Source: Frigoribacterium endophyticum (lineage in GTDB: Bacteria > Actinomycetota > Actinomycetes > Actinomycetales > Microbacteriaceae). From it: a DNA stretch of 64,000 nt. Position numbers and translations under genes: made by a program. The DNA lies in the NCBI RefSeq assembly GCF_011759585.1, contig NZ_JAAOYV010000001.1, positions 372,001-436,000 of the forward strand, read 5' to 3'. Each line of letters opens with the position of its first letter. Positions within the stretch are counted from its first letter, which is position 1. The notes under the pieces are model-generated. The model had not been told where the DNA came from and made no database searches. It saw only the letters and a list, made by a program, of their open reading frames with translations. Shown here piece after piece: positions 1 through 8,466 of the stretch.

Positions 1-141
1 GCGGTCGCACGGCGGTCCTCGACCGACGATAGGGCCGCGGGCGCCCCGGCGGCATCCGCCGACCGGACGAGGCGGAGCGGGCCCGGCTGCGCTGCGCGGG
101 GGAGGACCGGTCGTGCCCGCCGACCTTGTTACAGTCCTCCG

Positions 142-819
142 GTGACGACCGACGTGCTCCTCGCCTCCCTGCCCGCCGCCTCCGGGGGGTTCCTCCTCTT
201 CGACCCCGAGGCGCTGCTGCCCGCCCTCGGGCCGTGGGCGCTCGCCGGCATCTCGCTGATGATCTTCATCGAGTCGGGCGTGCTCTTCCCCTTCCTGCCC
301 GGCGACTCCCTCCTGTTCACGGCCGGCCTGCTGCACGAGCCGCTCGGCCTCGAGGTGTGGGTGATCGCGCTCTGCGCGTTCGTCGCGGCCTTCCTGGGCG
401 ACCAGGTCGGCTTCTTCCTCGGCCACACCTTCGGGCGCCGGTGGTTCCGCCCCGACGCGCGCGTGCTGAAGACCGCGCACCTCGAGAAGGCGGAGGCGTT
501 CTTCGCCAAGTACGGCGGCGTCTCGCTCATCCTCGGCCGCTTCGTGCCGATCGTCCGCACCTACGTGCCCCTGGCCGCCGGCACCGCGGGCTACACCTAC
601 CGCAAGTTCGTCGTCTTCAACGTCATCGGCGCCTTCCTCTGGGCGGTCGGCATGGTGGTGCTCGGCTCGCTGCTCGGCGGGGTGCCGATCATCCGCGACC
701 ACGTCGACGTCTGGGCGATCGTGCTCGTGGTCGTGTCGGTGATGCCGATCGTCGTCACCGTGCTGCGCAAGGCCCTGGCCGGACGCCGCGACCGGGCCGC
801 CGCCGCGAAGGGCCTCTGA
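142..819 (+). CDS. DedA/SNARE-associated family membrane protein
   Basis: This is a 225-aa polytopic membrane protein of the DedA (VTT-domain) family, whose members are linked to undecaprenyl-phosphate or lipid flipping and membrane homeostasis. The family core is visible: an ESG...FPFLPGDSLL stretch at about residues 40-60, a GDQ..FFLG motif near 93, and a GRFVPIVRT motif near 133 followed by AAGTAGY. At least four hydrophobic segments are present. The GTG start at 142 lies 6 nt after a TACAGT -10 box at 130-135, which suggests a leaderless mRNA. The next gene begins 4 nt after its stop. The substrate cannot be inferred from sequence. Confidence 0.9.
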   Translation: MTTDVLLASLPAASGGFLLFDPEALLPALGPWALAGISLMIFIESGVLFPFLPGDSLLFTAGLLHEPLGLEVWVIALCAFVAAFLGDQVGFFLGHTFGRRWFRPDARVLKTAHLEKAEAFFAKYGGVSLILGRFVPIVRTYVPLAAGTAGYTYRKFVVFNVIGAFLWAVGMVVLGSLLGGVPIIRDHVDVWAIVLVVVSVMPIVVTVLRKALAGRRDRAAAAKGL

Positions 820-823
820 GGCC

Positions 824-1531
824 GTGACGGCGGGCGCGACGCGGGCGAGCGAGGCCGCGACCGGCCTCGTCGACCGGCACCGCGCCTCCGGCCGGCGCCG
901 CACCGTCGTCGGGCTGGCGGGCGAGCCCGGCGCGGGCAAGAGCACCCTGGCGGCCCAGCTCGTCGTCGCGCTCGCGGCCGCGGGGCTGAGGGCCGTCGTC
1001 GTTCCGATGGACGGCTTCCACCTGGCGAACGCCGAGCTCGACCGCCTCGGGCGCCGCGACCGCAAGGGCGCCCCCGACACCTTCGACGCCGACGGCTACG
1101 TCGCGCTGCTGGGGCGCCTCGCGGCGCCGGGGCCGCGCCCGGTCTGGGCACCCGACTTCGACCGCGACCTCGAGGAGGCGGTGGCCGGCTCGATCGCCGT
1201 CGCGCCCGAGGTCGAGGTGGTCGTCACCGAGGGCAACTACCTCCTCCTGGACGCCGAGCCGTGGACGGCGGCCCGCGCCGCCCTGCACGAGGCGTGGTTC
1301 GTCGAGGTCGACCCGGCGGAGCGCCTGCGACGCCTCGTCGCCCGGCACGTGCGCTTCGGCAAGGACGAGGAGGCGGCCCTCGCGTGGGCGACCGGCCCCG
1401 ACGAGGGCAACGCCCGGCTGGTGCGCGCCGGACGGGCGTCGGCCGACCTGGTCGTCGTCGCGGACGCCGGTGCGGGTCCGGGCCCGGGGCACGGCCTGCG
1501 CCCGGAGCCCGGCGTCGGGGGCCTCTCGTAG
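824..1531 (+). CDS. P-loop nucleoside/nucleotide kinase family protein
   Basis: This 235-aa cytoplasmic protein has a Walker A motif (GEPGAGKST, residues 33-41) and a downstream MDGFH segment near residue 62, typical of the uridine kinase/phosphoribulokinase-like fold. A TEGNYLLL strand near residue 135 and an RLRRLVARH segment resembling the lid region also match the family. It probably phosphorylates a nucleoside, sugar or vitamin precursor, but nothing in the sequence fixes the substrate. It follows dedA by 4 nt and precedes a histidine phosphatase by 12 nt, so co-transcription is likely. The GTG start was chosen for spacing and because the conserved region begins soon after it. Confidence 0.8.
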   Translation: MTAGATRASEAATGLVDRHRASGRRRTVVGLAGEPGAGKSTLAAQLVVALAAAGLRAVVVPMDGFHLANAELDRLGRRDRKGAPDTFDADGYVALLGRLAAPGPRPVWAPDFDRDLEEAVAGSIAVAPEVEVVVTEGNYLLLDAEPWTAARAALHEAWFVEVDPAERLRRLVARHVRFGKDEEAALAWATGPDEGNARLVRAGRASADLVVVADAGAGPGPGHGLRPEPGVGGLS

Positions 1532-1543
1532 GCTGGGCGCATC

Positions 1544-2230
1544 ATGCGACTGCTCCTGATCCGACACGGCCAGACCCCCGACAACGTCATCGGCGCCCTC
1601 GGCACCACCGCGCCCGGCGCCCGCCTGACCGACCTGGGCCTGCGCCAGGCGGAGGCCCTGCCGGCCGCGCTCGCGGCGGAGACGATCGGCGCGCTGTTCG
1701 TCAGCACGCTCGTGCGCACCGAGCTGACGGCGGCGCCCCTGGCCGCGGCGCGGGGCCTCGAGCCCGTCGTGCTCGACGGCCTCCGCGAGGTCGTCGCGGG
1801 CGACCTCGAGATGCGCGCCGACCCCGCTGCGGGCGCCGCCTACATGGGCACGGTCGCCCGGTGGGTCGTCGGCGACCGCGACGCACGGATGCCCGGGGCC
1901 GAGAGCGGCCACGAGTTCCTGGCCCGCTACGACGCGGCGATCGAGCGCGCGACGGCCGACGGCCACGGCACGGTGGCCGTGGTGAGCCACGGCGCGGCCG
2001 TGCGCGGCTGGGTCGGCTGCCGGGTGGCGGGGGCGGGCGGCACGTTCGTCCGTGACCACGACCTCTCGAACACGGGCGTGGTCGTCGTCGAGGGCAGCAC
2101 GACCGACGGCTTCCGCCTCGTCTCGTGGGAGGGCACGCCCCTCGGCGGCGCCGACCTCGACGACCCGACGGCCGACGACCCGACGGGCGAGGCCCCGGCC
2201 GACGTCGTCGACGCCCCGGCCCGGCCGTAG
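1544..2230 (+). CDS. Histidine phosphatase (phosphoglycerate mutase-like) family protein
   Basis: This 228-aa enzyme belongs to the histidine phosphatase superfamily. The N-terminal catalytic RHGQTPDN motif is at residues 7-14 and the second catalytic histidine is in VVSHGAAVRGW at about residue 147. A TANNNT-like TAGGCT lies at 1529-1534, 9 nt before the ATG, so this gene may have its own promoter inside the dedA-kinase cluster. The C-terminal 25 residues are an Asp/Ala/Pro-rich tail without recognisable domain. The substrate (phosphosugar, phosphoglycerate or a nucleotide) is unknown. Confidence 0.88.
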   Translation: MRLLLIRHGQTPDNVIGALGTTAPGARLTDLGLRQAEALPAALAAETIGALFVSTLVRTELTAAPLAAARGLEPVVLDGLREVVAGDLEMRADPAAGAAYMGTVARWVVGDRDARMPGAESGHEFLARYDAAIERATADGHGTVAVVSHGAAVRGWVGCRVAGAGGTFVRDHDLSNTGVVVVEGSTTDGFRLVSWEGTPLGGADLDDPTADDPTGEAPADVVDAPARP

Positions 2231-2242
2231 GGCGGGGGTCGC

Positions 2243-3343
2243 CTAGGCGGCGACCACCTCGTCCTCCTCCGTCACGGGCGCGAGCTCGTCGGCCAGCCGC
2301 GTGCGGTGGACGCTGCCGAGGTGCACGAGCCCGGCGACGAGCAGGCCGGCGACCAGCCAGAGGGCGAGGACGAGCACGTCGCGGCCGATGCCCTGGCCGG
2401 CGAAGTAGACGACGGTCTGCGTCGCGTGCAGCCACGCGGCGCCGTTCCAGAAGCTGCTGAGCGCGGCGAAGAACGGCGGCACGAGGCCGGCGGCGAACAC
2501 TCCGCCCGAGCTGGTGAAGTTGAGCATCACGAAGAGCATCGTGAGCAGGGGCGTGGTCCAGTGCCGGAGCAGCGGGTGCAGGCCGACGCCGATGACGACG
2601 ATCGTCGAGACGTACAGCCAGCTGAGCAGCCACAGCTGGCCGAGGGCGTGGTCGACGATGCCGTAGACCGGCCCGACGACGACGGTGCCGATCGCGGCCA
2701 CGACGGCGGCGGTGACGACGGCGATGCCGAGGCGGGCGGCCAGGCGCGTGCGGGCCGGAGCGACGACCGCCGAGATCGCGGCCGCGCTCGCGTACCCGCC
2801 GACGCTGAGCGCGACGAGCAGGAAGAAGAGGCCCTGGCCCGTGGGGTCGCCCTCGCCCGAGGGCACGACGTCCTCGACCTGCAGCGGCAGCTGCTGCTGG
2901 TACGCCACGGGCAGGAAGACCTTCTGCACGACGGACGCCGTCGTGTCGCTCGCGGCGCTCGAGACGAAGAGGGTGGCGTCGTCCGCGGTCGCCTCGTAGG
3001 CGGCGACGACCTCCCGGTCGGCGACGAGGCCCCGGGCGGCGCCCTCGTCGGCGACCGTACGGACGTCGAGGGCGTCGGGCGCCCGGTCGTTGAGGGTCTG
3101 GGCGAAGACCTCGGCCTCGGCGCTGGTGCCCACGACGGCGACGGGCAGGTGGTGGGGCGCGGGGTGGCCGAACGCTCCGAGGTAGGCCAGGGCCATCCCC
3201 GCGGCGAGGAAGAGGGGGATGAGGAGGTGCAGGCCGAGCCCTCGCCAGAACCGGGGGTCGAGGCGCGGGCGGCGGCCCGCCGCCGGGGCGGCGCTCGCGG
3301 TCGGAGCGGTCGTGGTCGAGGGGGAGTGTTTGTGTTGCACCAT
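2243..3343 (-). CDS. YhgE/Pip-like multi-pass membrane protein
   Basis: This 366-aa protein has one N-terminal transmembrane helix, an extracytoplasmic domain of about 150 residues and then five more helices. That layout resembles YhgE/Pip or ABC-2 permease-like proteins, which are often exporter components under MarR or TetR control. I chose the ATG at 3343 over a GTG at 3352 because a TAGGGT -10 box on the minus strand (3356-3351) lies 7 nt upstream, giving a leaderless transcript. A perfect 9-bp inverted repeat at 3331-3351 covers the -10 edge and the start codon. The MarR gene is divergent and 74 bp away, so it is the likely repressor. Confidence 0.72.
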   Translation of the reverse strand: MVQHKHSPSTTTAPTASAAPAAGRRPRLDPRFWRGLGLHLLIPLFLAAGMALAYLGAFGHPAPHHLPVAVVGTSAEAEVFAQTLNDRAPDALDVRTVADEGAARGLVADREVVAAYEATADDATLFVSSAASDTTASVVQKVFLPVAYQQQLPLQVEDVVPSGEGDPTGQGLFFLLVALSVGGYASAAAISAVVAPARTRLAARLGIAVVTAAVVAAIGTVVVGPVYGIVDHALGQLWLLSWLYVSTIVVIGVGLHPLLRHWTTPLLTMLFVMLNFTSSGGVFAAGLVPPFFAALSSFWNGAAWLHATQTVVYFAGQGIGRDVLVLALWLVAGLLVAGLVHLGSVHRTRLADELAPVTEEDEVVAA

Positions 3344-3351
3344 GCAACACA
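3331..3351. promoter_or_regulatory. Candidate MarR operator (perfect 9-3-9 palindrome)
   Basis: TGTGTTGCA, a CCA spacer and TGCAACACA form a perfect 21-bp inverted repeat. It overlaps the predicted transcription start, the last base of the -10 box and the ATG of the minus-strand membrane protein. It lies 66 bp upstream of the divergent MarR start. Size and symmetry fit MarR-family sites; assigning it to this MarR is inference. Confidence 0.7.
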
Positions 3352-3417
3352 CCCTAGCCCTCGAGCGCGCGCGGTGCCAGCTCGTCGTGCACGGGCTCGC
3401 CCTCGTAGGCTCGGGGC

Positions 3418-3903
3418 GTGCAAGCCGACGACCAGACCACCGGCATCGACGCCGTCTACGCCGAGCTCGAGCGGGTCTCCCGCCGGGCGGTGGCGCGAGC
3501 CCGTGCCCGCAGCGCCCCCCTCTCGTTCGTCGAGCACTCGCTCGTGACCTTCATCGCCTCGCACCCGGGCTGTCGGGCGATCGACATCGCCGCCGACTTC
3601 TCGCTGAACCGGTCGACCGTGTCGCGTCAGCTCGCGGGCCTGGTCGAGCTCGGGCTCGTGACGACGGTGGGCGAGGAGGCGCCGGCCGGGTCGGCGGAGA
3701 CGCGCCGCGGCCAGGTGCTCGCGCTCACCCCCCGCGGCGACGAGCTGCTCGCGCGGTCCGTCGACGCCAACCGCGCCGCCCTCGCCGAGCGCCTGGACGG
3801 CTGGCGGGCGGACGAGGTGGAGCAGCTCGCCGCGTCGCTGCACCGTCTCAACACCGCCTTCGGCGACGGCGCCCCCGGGGGACAAGACGCGGTGCTGGTG
3901 TGA
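3418..3903 (+). CDS. MarR family transcriptional regulator
   Basis: This 161-aa protein has a central winged helix-turn-helix: AIDIAADFSLNRSTVSRQLAGL at about residues 57-78 contains the recognition helix, and a wing follows with a basic ETRRGQV segment. Flanking helices would form the dimer interface. The GTG start is 6 nt after TAGGCT (3406-3411), consistent with leaderless expression. It is divergent from a membrane protein whose start codon is covered by a palindrome, so it probably represses that gene in response to a small molecule. Confidence 0.85.
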   Translation: MQADDQTTGIDAVYAELERVSRRAVARARARSAPLSFVEHSLVTFIASHPGCRAIDIAADFSLNRSTVSRQLAGLVELGLVTTVGEEAPAGSAETRRGQVLALTPRGDELLARSVDANRAALAERLDGWRADEVEQLAASLHRLNTAFGDGAPGGQDAVLV

Positions 3904-4043
3904 CTCGTGTGACTCGTGAGGCCCCCTGTGCACCCTCAACTGGGGACAGATCCATCCACAGGCATCGGGCCCGACGGGTTTACCCTCGCCGGTCGCGCAC
4001 CTAGGGTGGAGGAGTTCCCCGGCCGGGAGGACGCGCCCACGAG

Positions 4044-5459
4044 GTGCGGAGACCGGCGTCCCTCCTCCAGTTAGGTACCGCCTCCGTGAGCCACGCCGTC
4101 TCCGTCCCGTCCGCCCGCAGCGCACTCGTCGCTGTCTCGACGCTCCTGGTGGCCCTCGCCATCGTCGTCGCGGGCGTGGTGGTCGGTGGCTCGCCCGCCC
4201 GTGCGGCGTCGTACCCCAGCTGGGACGACGTGACGGCGGCCCGCGCGAACGAGAGCACGAAGCAGGCGCAGATCACGGAGCTCCAGGGCCTGCTGACCGG
4301 GCTCCAGACCGCCGCCGCCGACGCGCAGGCCGAGGCCGACCGCCTGGGCGCCGCCTTCCAGGCCGCGCAGGAGTCCGTCGACGCCGAGGCCGCCAAGCTC
4401 GCCGAGCTCGAGGCCCAGGTCGCCGAGAAGAAGGCCATCGCCGACGAGAGCCAGAAGCGTGCCGGCCAGGTCGCCGCGCAGCTCGCCCGGACGGGCGGCG
4501 GAGACGTCTCGACCCAGCTCGCCGCCGACGCCCAGGGCGCCGACGACCTCCTCTACCGCCTCGGCGCGATGAGCAAGATCACGGAGCAGGCCGAGGGCAT
4601 CCGTGCCCAGGCCGTCTCCGACCGCAACGTCGTGCAGTCGCTGACCGACCAGGCCGGCGTCGCCAAGGAGGCGCTCGACGGCCTCCGTGACGCCGCCGAG
4701 GCCTCCATGGCGGAGGCGCAGACCGCGTCCGACGCCGCCGCCGCGGCCGTCACCGCCCAGCAGGAGAACGAGGGCCGCCTCCAGGCCCAGCTCGCCGCCC
4801 TGCAGTCGGAGACCGCGGTCACCGAGCAGCAGTACCAGGCCGGGGTCGAGGCCGAGAAGGCCCGCCTCGCCGCCGAGGAGGCCGCGCGTCAGGCCGAGGC
4901 CGCGCGCCAGGCCGAGGCCCTCCGCCAGCAGCGCGCCGCGGCCGCGGCGGCGGCGGCCGCCGCCGCGGCGGCCCGGCCGGCTCCCTCCGCTCCGGCGCCC
5001 GCGCCGAGCTCGCCCGGGGTCGTCGCCCCGGCCCCCTCCCCGTCCGGCGCGGCCTGGGTGCGCCCGAGCGGCGGCGGCATCTCGAGTGGCTACGGCATGC
5101 GGGTCAACCCCGTCACCGGCATCTACACGAACCACGACGGCGTCGACCTCGCCCCGGGCTGCGGCTCGCCCATCTACGCGGCCTCCTCCGGCACCGTCGA
5201 CTACGCCGGCTCGTACGGCGGCTACGGCAACTACGTGCGGATCGCGCACGCCGGCGGGCTGAGCACGGCCTACGGCCACATCGTGAACGGCGGCATCCGC
5301 GTGTCGAAGGGCCAGTCGGTCGTCGCCGGCCAGCTGATCGCCCTCGTCGGCTCGACCGGCAACTCGACCGGCTGCCACCTGCACTTCGAGACCCGCGTCT
5401 CGGGCGCCTCGACGAACCCGGTGCCCTTCATGGCGGCGCGGGGCGTCAGCCTCCGCTAG
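4044..5459 (+). CDS. Secreted coiled-coil M23 family peptidase
   Basis: This 471-aa cell-envelope protein has an N-terminal signal sequence (hydrophobic run around residues 24-48, Ala-rich cleavage region), a long Ala/Glu/Gln-rich coiled coil (about 60-290), a poly-Ala then Pro/Ser/Ala linker, and a C-terminal LytM/M23 domain. The zinc ligands are visible in NHDGVD (near 365) and HLHFE (near 445). Such proteins cleave peptidoglycan cross-links or activate amidases at division sites. A TAGGGT -10 box is at 4002-4007 and a GGAGG lies 13 nt before the GTG at 4044. A GTG at 4086 is an alternative start that would still keep the signal peptide. Confidence 0.88.
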   Translation: MRRPASLLQLGTASVSHAVSVPSARSALVAVSTLLVALAIVVAGVVVGGSPARAASYPSWDDVTAARANESTKQAQITELQGLLTGLQTAAADAQAEADRLGAAFQAAQESVDAEAAKLAELEAQVAEKKAIADESQKRAGQVAAQLARTGGGDVSTQLAADAQGADDLLYRLGAMSKITEQAEGIRAQAVSDRNVVQSLTDQAGVAKEALDGLRDAAEASMAEAQTASDAAAAAVTAQQENEGRLQAQLAALQSETAVTEQQYQAGVEAEKARLAAEEAARQAEAARQAEALRQQRAAAAAAAAAAAAARPAPSAPAPAPSSPGVVAPAPSPSGAAWVRPSGGGISSGYGMRVNPVTGIYTNHDGVDLAPGCGSPIYAASSGTVDYAGSYGGYGNYVRIAHAGGLSTAYGHIVNGGIRVSKGQSVVAGQLIALVGSTGNSTGCHLHFETRVSGASTNPVPFMAARGVSLR

Positions 5460-5498
5460 CGGGCCTCGGCTCCGATCGAGGGCCAGCGCACCGGTCTG

Positions 5499-5531
5499 GG
5501 GCGCAGAGCAGACGGCGGGCGCAGAGCAGAC
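5499..5531. repeat. Two 15-bp direct repeats upstream of the acetyltransferase gene
   Basis: The sequence GGGCGCAGAGCAGAC occurs at 5499-5513 and again at 5517-5531, an 18-nt period. The pair sits just upstream of the CAAGAT box that precedes the acetyltransferase start. It could be a regulator site or a simple duplication. Confidence 0.6.
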
Positions 5532-5557
5532 CCCGAGCGGAGTGGCAAGATCGACAG

Positions 5558-6088
5558 GTGTCGAACGCTCCCGCCCTGCCCTCCGTCCACCTCGAGCACG
5601 TCGACTGGCACGACCTCCGCGCCGTCGAGCTCCGCGCCCGGATGGACGCCGAGATGTCGGCGGTCTACAGCGCGGGCCGCGAGCCCGACCCCGACGACGT
5701 CGTCGCCGCGCGGGACGCCGCTCTCCTCGTGCACCCCGAGAAGGTCCGTGCCACCCTCCTCGTGGTCGACCCCGACGGCACAGCCCTCGGCCACGCCGCC
5801 CTCTACGACCGGGGCGGCGAGTGGGAGGTCAAGCGCGTCATCGTCGACCGTGAGCAGCGCGGCCGGGGCATCGGGCGCCTCCTGATGGCCGGCGTCGAGG
5901 CCGACGCCCGCGCGGCGGGCGCCCCGCGGATGATCCTGCAGACCGGCGACCGCCAGCCCGACGCGGTGGCGCTCTACGAGAAGACGGGCTGGACGGGCAT
6001 CCCCACCTACGAGCCCTACGTCACCACCATCCCGCAGTCGATCTGCTTCGAGAAGGTGCTCGTCGGGGCGGAGCAGCACGCCGGTTAG
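5558..6088 (+). CDS. GNAT family N-acetyltransferase
   Basis: This 176-aa cytoplasmic enzyme has the GNAT acetyl-CoA binding motif A as EQRGRGIGRLLM at about residues 103-114, preceded by the strand VKRVIVD and followed by LYEKTGWTG. The acceptor substrate is unknown. The GTG start is 6 nt after CAAGAT (5546-5551). The next gene's promoter begins directly at its 3' end. Confidence 0.88.
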   Translation: MSNAPALPSVHLEHVDWHDLRAVELRARMDAEMSAVYSAGREPDPDDVVAARDAALLVHPEKVRATLLVVDPDGTALGHAALYDRGGEWEVKRVIVDREQRGRGIGRLLMAGVEADARAAGAPRMILQTGDRQPDAVALYEKTGWTGIPTYEPYVTTIPQSICFEKVLVGAEQHAG

Positions 6089-6098
6089 GGTGGGCACC

Positions 6099-6464
6099 GT
6101 GATCACGCGACGCGACGCCGCCCTCCGCCTCGACATCCCCCTCGAGATGGCCGCCCGGCACGGCATCCCCGCCCGCCTCACGGTCGACGAGCTGCTCGAG
6201 CTCGAGAAGTCGCCCCCGGCCTGGCTGGTGCAGTCCCGCGCGAACCGGACGGGCAAGCCCGTCTGGGTCGACCTGTCGTGCGTCGTCTGCGGCTACCACG
6301 AGGCCGCGCGGCCGAAGAAGTGGTGGCCGGAGTGGACGCACCTCAGCTGTGACGACCACCACGCCGACGAGCTGCCGACCCCGGCCGACGGCGTCGTGCG
6401 CACCGAGGTCGACGGCGTCGGCAGCCGGTTCGTGGCGGTCGTCGACGTCGAGCTGACCCGCTAG
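6099..6464 (+). CDS. Small Cys/His-containing protein of unknown function
   Basis: This 121-aa protein is not recognised. It contains a CVVCGYHE segment and, about 25 residues later, SCDDHH, so four to five Cys/His residues could bind zinc. The region between is Trp/Lys-rich (KKWWPEW). I place the start at the GTG at 6099, 7 nt after TAGGGT (6086-6091). A GTG at 6090 overlaps that -10 box and is less likely. The stop codon shares a CTAG with the stop of the convergent gene. A role cannot be assigned. Confidence 0.7.
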   Translation: MITRRDAALRLDIPLEMAARHGIPARLTVDELLELEKSPPAWLVQSRANRTGKPVWVDLSCVVCGYHEAARPKKWWPEWTHLSCDDHHADELPTPADGVVRTEVDGVGSRFVAVVDVELTR

Positions 6465-7345
6465 GCGCCGTAGCCGACCGACGCCGGGGGAGCGATCCCC
6501 GCGACGACGTGCACAGCCGCCTGCCGCGCGTCGTCGGCGAGGAGCAGTCGCTGCAGGTGCTGGTCGTGCCACCGGGCGAGCTCCCGCGGGGTCACGTCGT
6601 CGACACCGTCGGCGACCGTGTAGCGGAACGCCACGGGGTCGCCGTCGACGGCGACGGTCCGCCTCTCGCCGAGCTCCGCGCCGTCCGCCGTGTCGACGAA
6701 GACCTCTCGGCCCGGGTCGTCCGAGGCGGGCAGCACGACGTCGACCCGGGGGTGGGCCGCACCGACGGCGGGCCCCTCGACCCCCGTGCCGAGCCGCGCC
6801 TCCACGAGCCGGGCCGATCCCGCGGCGGCGGGGCGGGTCTCGTCGTGCCCCGCGGCGACGTCGTCGACGACCCGTCGCACGTCGTCGTCGATGCGCTCGC
6901 CCTGCTGCTGCAGCGCCGCGGCGGCGGCGCGCAGCCAGGCCTCGACGGCGCGGGTCTCGTCGGCGGACCAGCCCGTGGGCTCGGCCGAGCTGACGGAGAA
7001 GTCGGCCGCGTCGATCGACCACTCCCAGGCGAGCAGCGCCCGCGTGAAGGCGGAGGGGGAGGGCAGCACCGCGAGGGTGCCCCGCCGGAGGCCGGGCGCC
7101 CAGTGCAGCTCGGGGTCGGTGAGCAGGTGCTGCACGGCGGCGGCCTCGGGCACGGCCGCCGTGGCGGGCACCGTGAACCAGGCCCGGACCGCACGCCACG
7201 ACGAGGACCGCCGGGGGAGGGCGTCGTGCTCGCGCGGCACGAGCACGGTCAGCGGTCGCCCGCCTGCGTCGCGCCCCGTCAGGTCGCGCTCGGCGGGGTC
7301 GAGGTCTTCGGGGTTGAGGTCGGGCACGGAGGTCGATGATGCCAC
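6461..7345 (-). CDS. Hypothetical protein downstream of a nuclease gene
   Basis: This 294-aa, acidic, Ala-rich protein has no signal peptide or membrane segment and I recognise no family. Trp-containing stretches (AWEWSIDAADFSV near 105, AWLRAAAAALQQQ near 130) suggest a folded globular domain. It lies 25 bp downstream of the endonuclease gene on the same strand, so the two are probably co-transcribed. A partner or inhibitor role is a guess from that position alone. The start is GTG. Its stop overlaps the convergent gene by 4 bp. Confidence 0.65.
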   Translation of the reverse strand: MASSTSVPDLNPEDLDPAERDLTGRDAGGRPLTVLVPREHDALPRRSSSWRAVRAWFTVPATAAVPEAAAVQHLLTDPELHWAPGLRRGTLAVLPSPSAFTRALLAWEWSIDAADFSVSSAEPTGWSADETRAVEAWLRAAAAALQQQGERIDDDVRRVVDDVAAGHDETRPAAAGSARLVEARLGTGVEGPAVGAAHPRVDVVLPASDDPGREVFVDTADGAELGERRTVAVDGDPVAFRYTVADGVDDVTPRELARWHDQHLQRLLLADDARQAAVHVVAGIAPPASVGYGA

Positions 7346-7370
7346 GCGGGGCCCGGAGGCGCGGGGCGGG

Positions 7371-8402
7371 TCAGAAGGTCAGCTGGTCGACCGAGGTGAG
7401 CGGCACCCAGCCCGGCCGCAGCCCCTCCGGCGGCTGGACGGTCGGCACGGTCTGCAGGGAGTCGGCCTCGGCGAGCTGCGCGATCTCGAGCCCCGTGAGG
7501 GCGGCGATGTCGCGGACGGGCACCTGGAAGGTGCGGTACTCGCCCAGGGGCGGCGGGTCGCCGGCCTCGTGGGCCCGGGCGAAGGCGGCCTCGAGGTCGA
7601 CGCCGTCGAGCTCGGGGCCCTGGTCGAGCAGGTAGCCCGCGGTGCGGAGCGCGGCTCCGCCCCCGGTCGCCCAGGCCGCGATCTTGAAGAAGCTGCGGGG
7701 GATGCGGACCCCGCGGTAGGGGGCGTCGTCGTCGAGCAGCACCGGCCCGGTGAAGACGGTCAGGCGCTGCCGGTGCACCTGGGCGTACTGCAGCACCTGG
7801 TCCTCCAGGCCGAGCCAGAGCTCGGCCGACTGGTTGAAGTCGGCGGCCTGCGGCGCGGCGTTCGTGTACGAGAACGTGTCGCGGTTCGCACGGGAGGCGA
7901 CCGCGGGCGATCCCCAGACCGGGTCGCGTCGACGGACGAGGTGGCCGCGGTCGAGGTCGTTGCGGGCGTAGACCTCGGGGCCGCACTGCTCGTCGGCGGG
8001 CACGCGCTCGTCGAGGTGCCAGTCGTCGCCCCGCTCGAGGTCGATCAGCGAGTCGCCGTCGACGTTGACCACGGTCAGCGCCGCCAGGCGCCGGGCCGGG
8101 TCGAGCAGCACGGTGAAGTGCGCGTAGGGCAGCTCGCGGACGACGCGGCCGCCGGTGTCGGGCAACGGGACGCCCACGGCGAGGAAGCCGGGGTCGTAGC
8201 CCGTGGCCGAGGCCGCGTCGGGCCCGTCCGGGTCGAGGCCGGCGAGGTCGGCGTCGACGGGCCCTGCGGCGTCGCCGGTGCCAGTGTCGGTGCCGGCGAG
8301 GTCGGCGTCGACGGGCCCTGCGGCGTCGCCGGTGCCAATGTCGGTGCCGGTGTCAGCTCCGTCCAGCCCTGCACGTGCGTCCTGGTCGCCTGTGGTCGTC
8401 AT
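7371..8402 (-). CDS. DNA/RNA non-specific endonuclease family protein
   Basis: This 343-aa protein carries the beta-beta-alpha-Me nuclease signature DRGHLVRR at about residue 150, with the catalytic histidine in DRGH, and a following NRDTFSYTNAAPQ segment containing the usual metal-binding Asn context. NucA-type enzymes are usually secreted, but no signal peptide is seen: the N-terminus is an acidic Gly/Asp/Ala region containing an exact 18-residue tandem repeat. The ATG has a strong AGGAGG ribosome site. The unknown gene at 6461-7345 follows in the same transcript. The physiological target is unknown. Confidence 0.85.
   Translation of the reverse strand: MTTTGDQDARAGLDGADTGTDIGTGDAAGPVDADLAGTDTGTGDAAGPVDADLAGLDPDGPDAASATGYDPGFLAVGVPLPDTGGRVVRELPYAHFTVLLDPARRLAALTVVNVDGDSLIDLERGDDWHLDERVPADEQCGPEVYARNDLDRGHLVRRRDPVWGSPAVASRANRDTFSYTNAAPQAADFNQSAELWLGLEDQVLQYAQVHRQRLTVFTGPVLLDDDAPYRGVRIPRSFFKIAAWATGGGAALRTAGYLLDQGPELDGVDLEAAFARAHEAGDPPPLGEYRTFQVPVRDIAALTGLEIAQLAEADSLQTVPTVQPPEGLRPGWVPLTSVDQLTF
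8238..8345. repeat. 54-bp in-frame tandem duplication inside the endonuclease gene
   Basis: Positions 8238-8291 and 8292-8345 match at 53 of 54 bases (G8284 versus A8338). The unit encodes 18 residues (TDxGTGDAAGPVDADLAG) twice near the N-terminus of the endonuclease, so the reading frame is kept. Confidence 0.95.
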
Positions 8403-8466
8403 CCGCGCCTCCTGCCGGTGGGGCCCTCGGCCCCTCGCGGGTCATGGTGCACCCGGCCGCCGACAT

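Noticed and set aside
129-2059. Long open frames on the opposite strand of real genes, such as those antisense to the dedA, kinase and phosphatase genes
   Set aside because: GC-rich codon bias leaves antisense frames open. The translations are Arg/Pro/Gly/His-rich, contain no family motifs and conflict with well-supported genes. The same applies throughout the window.
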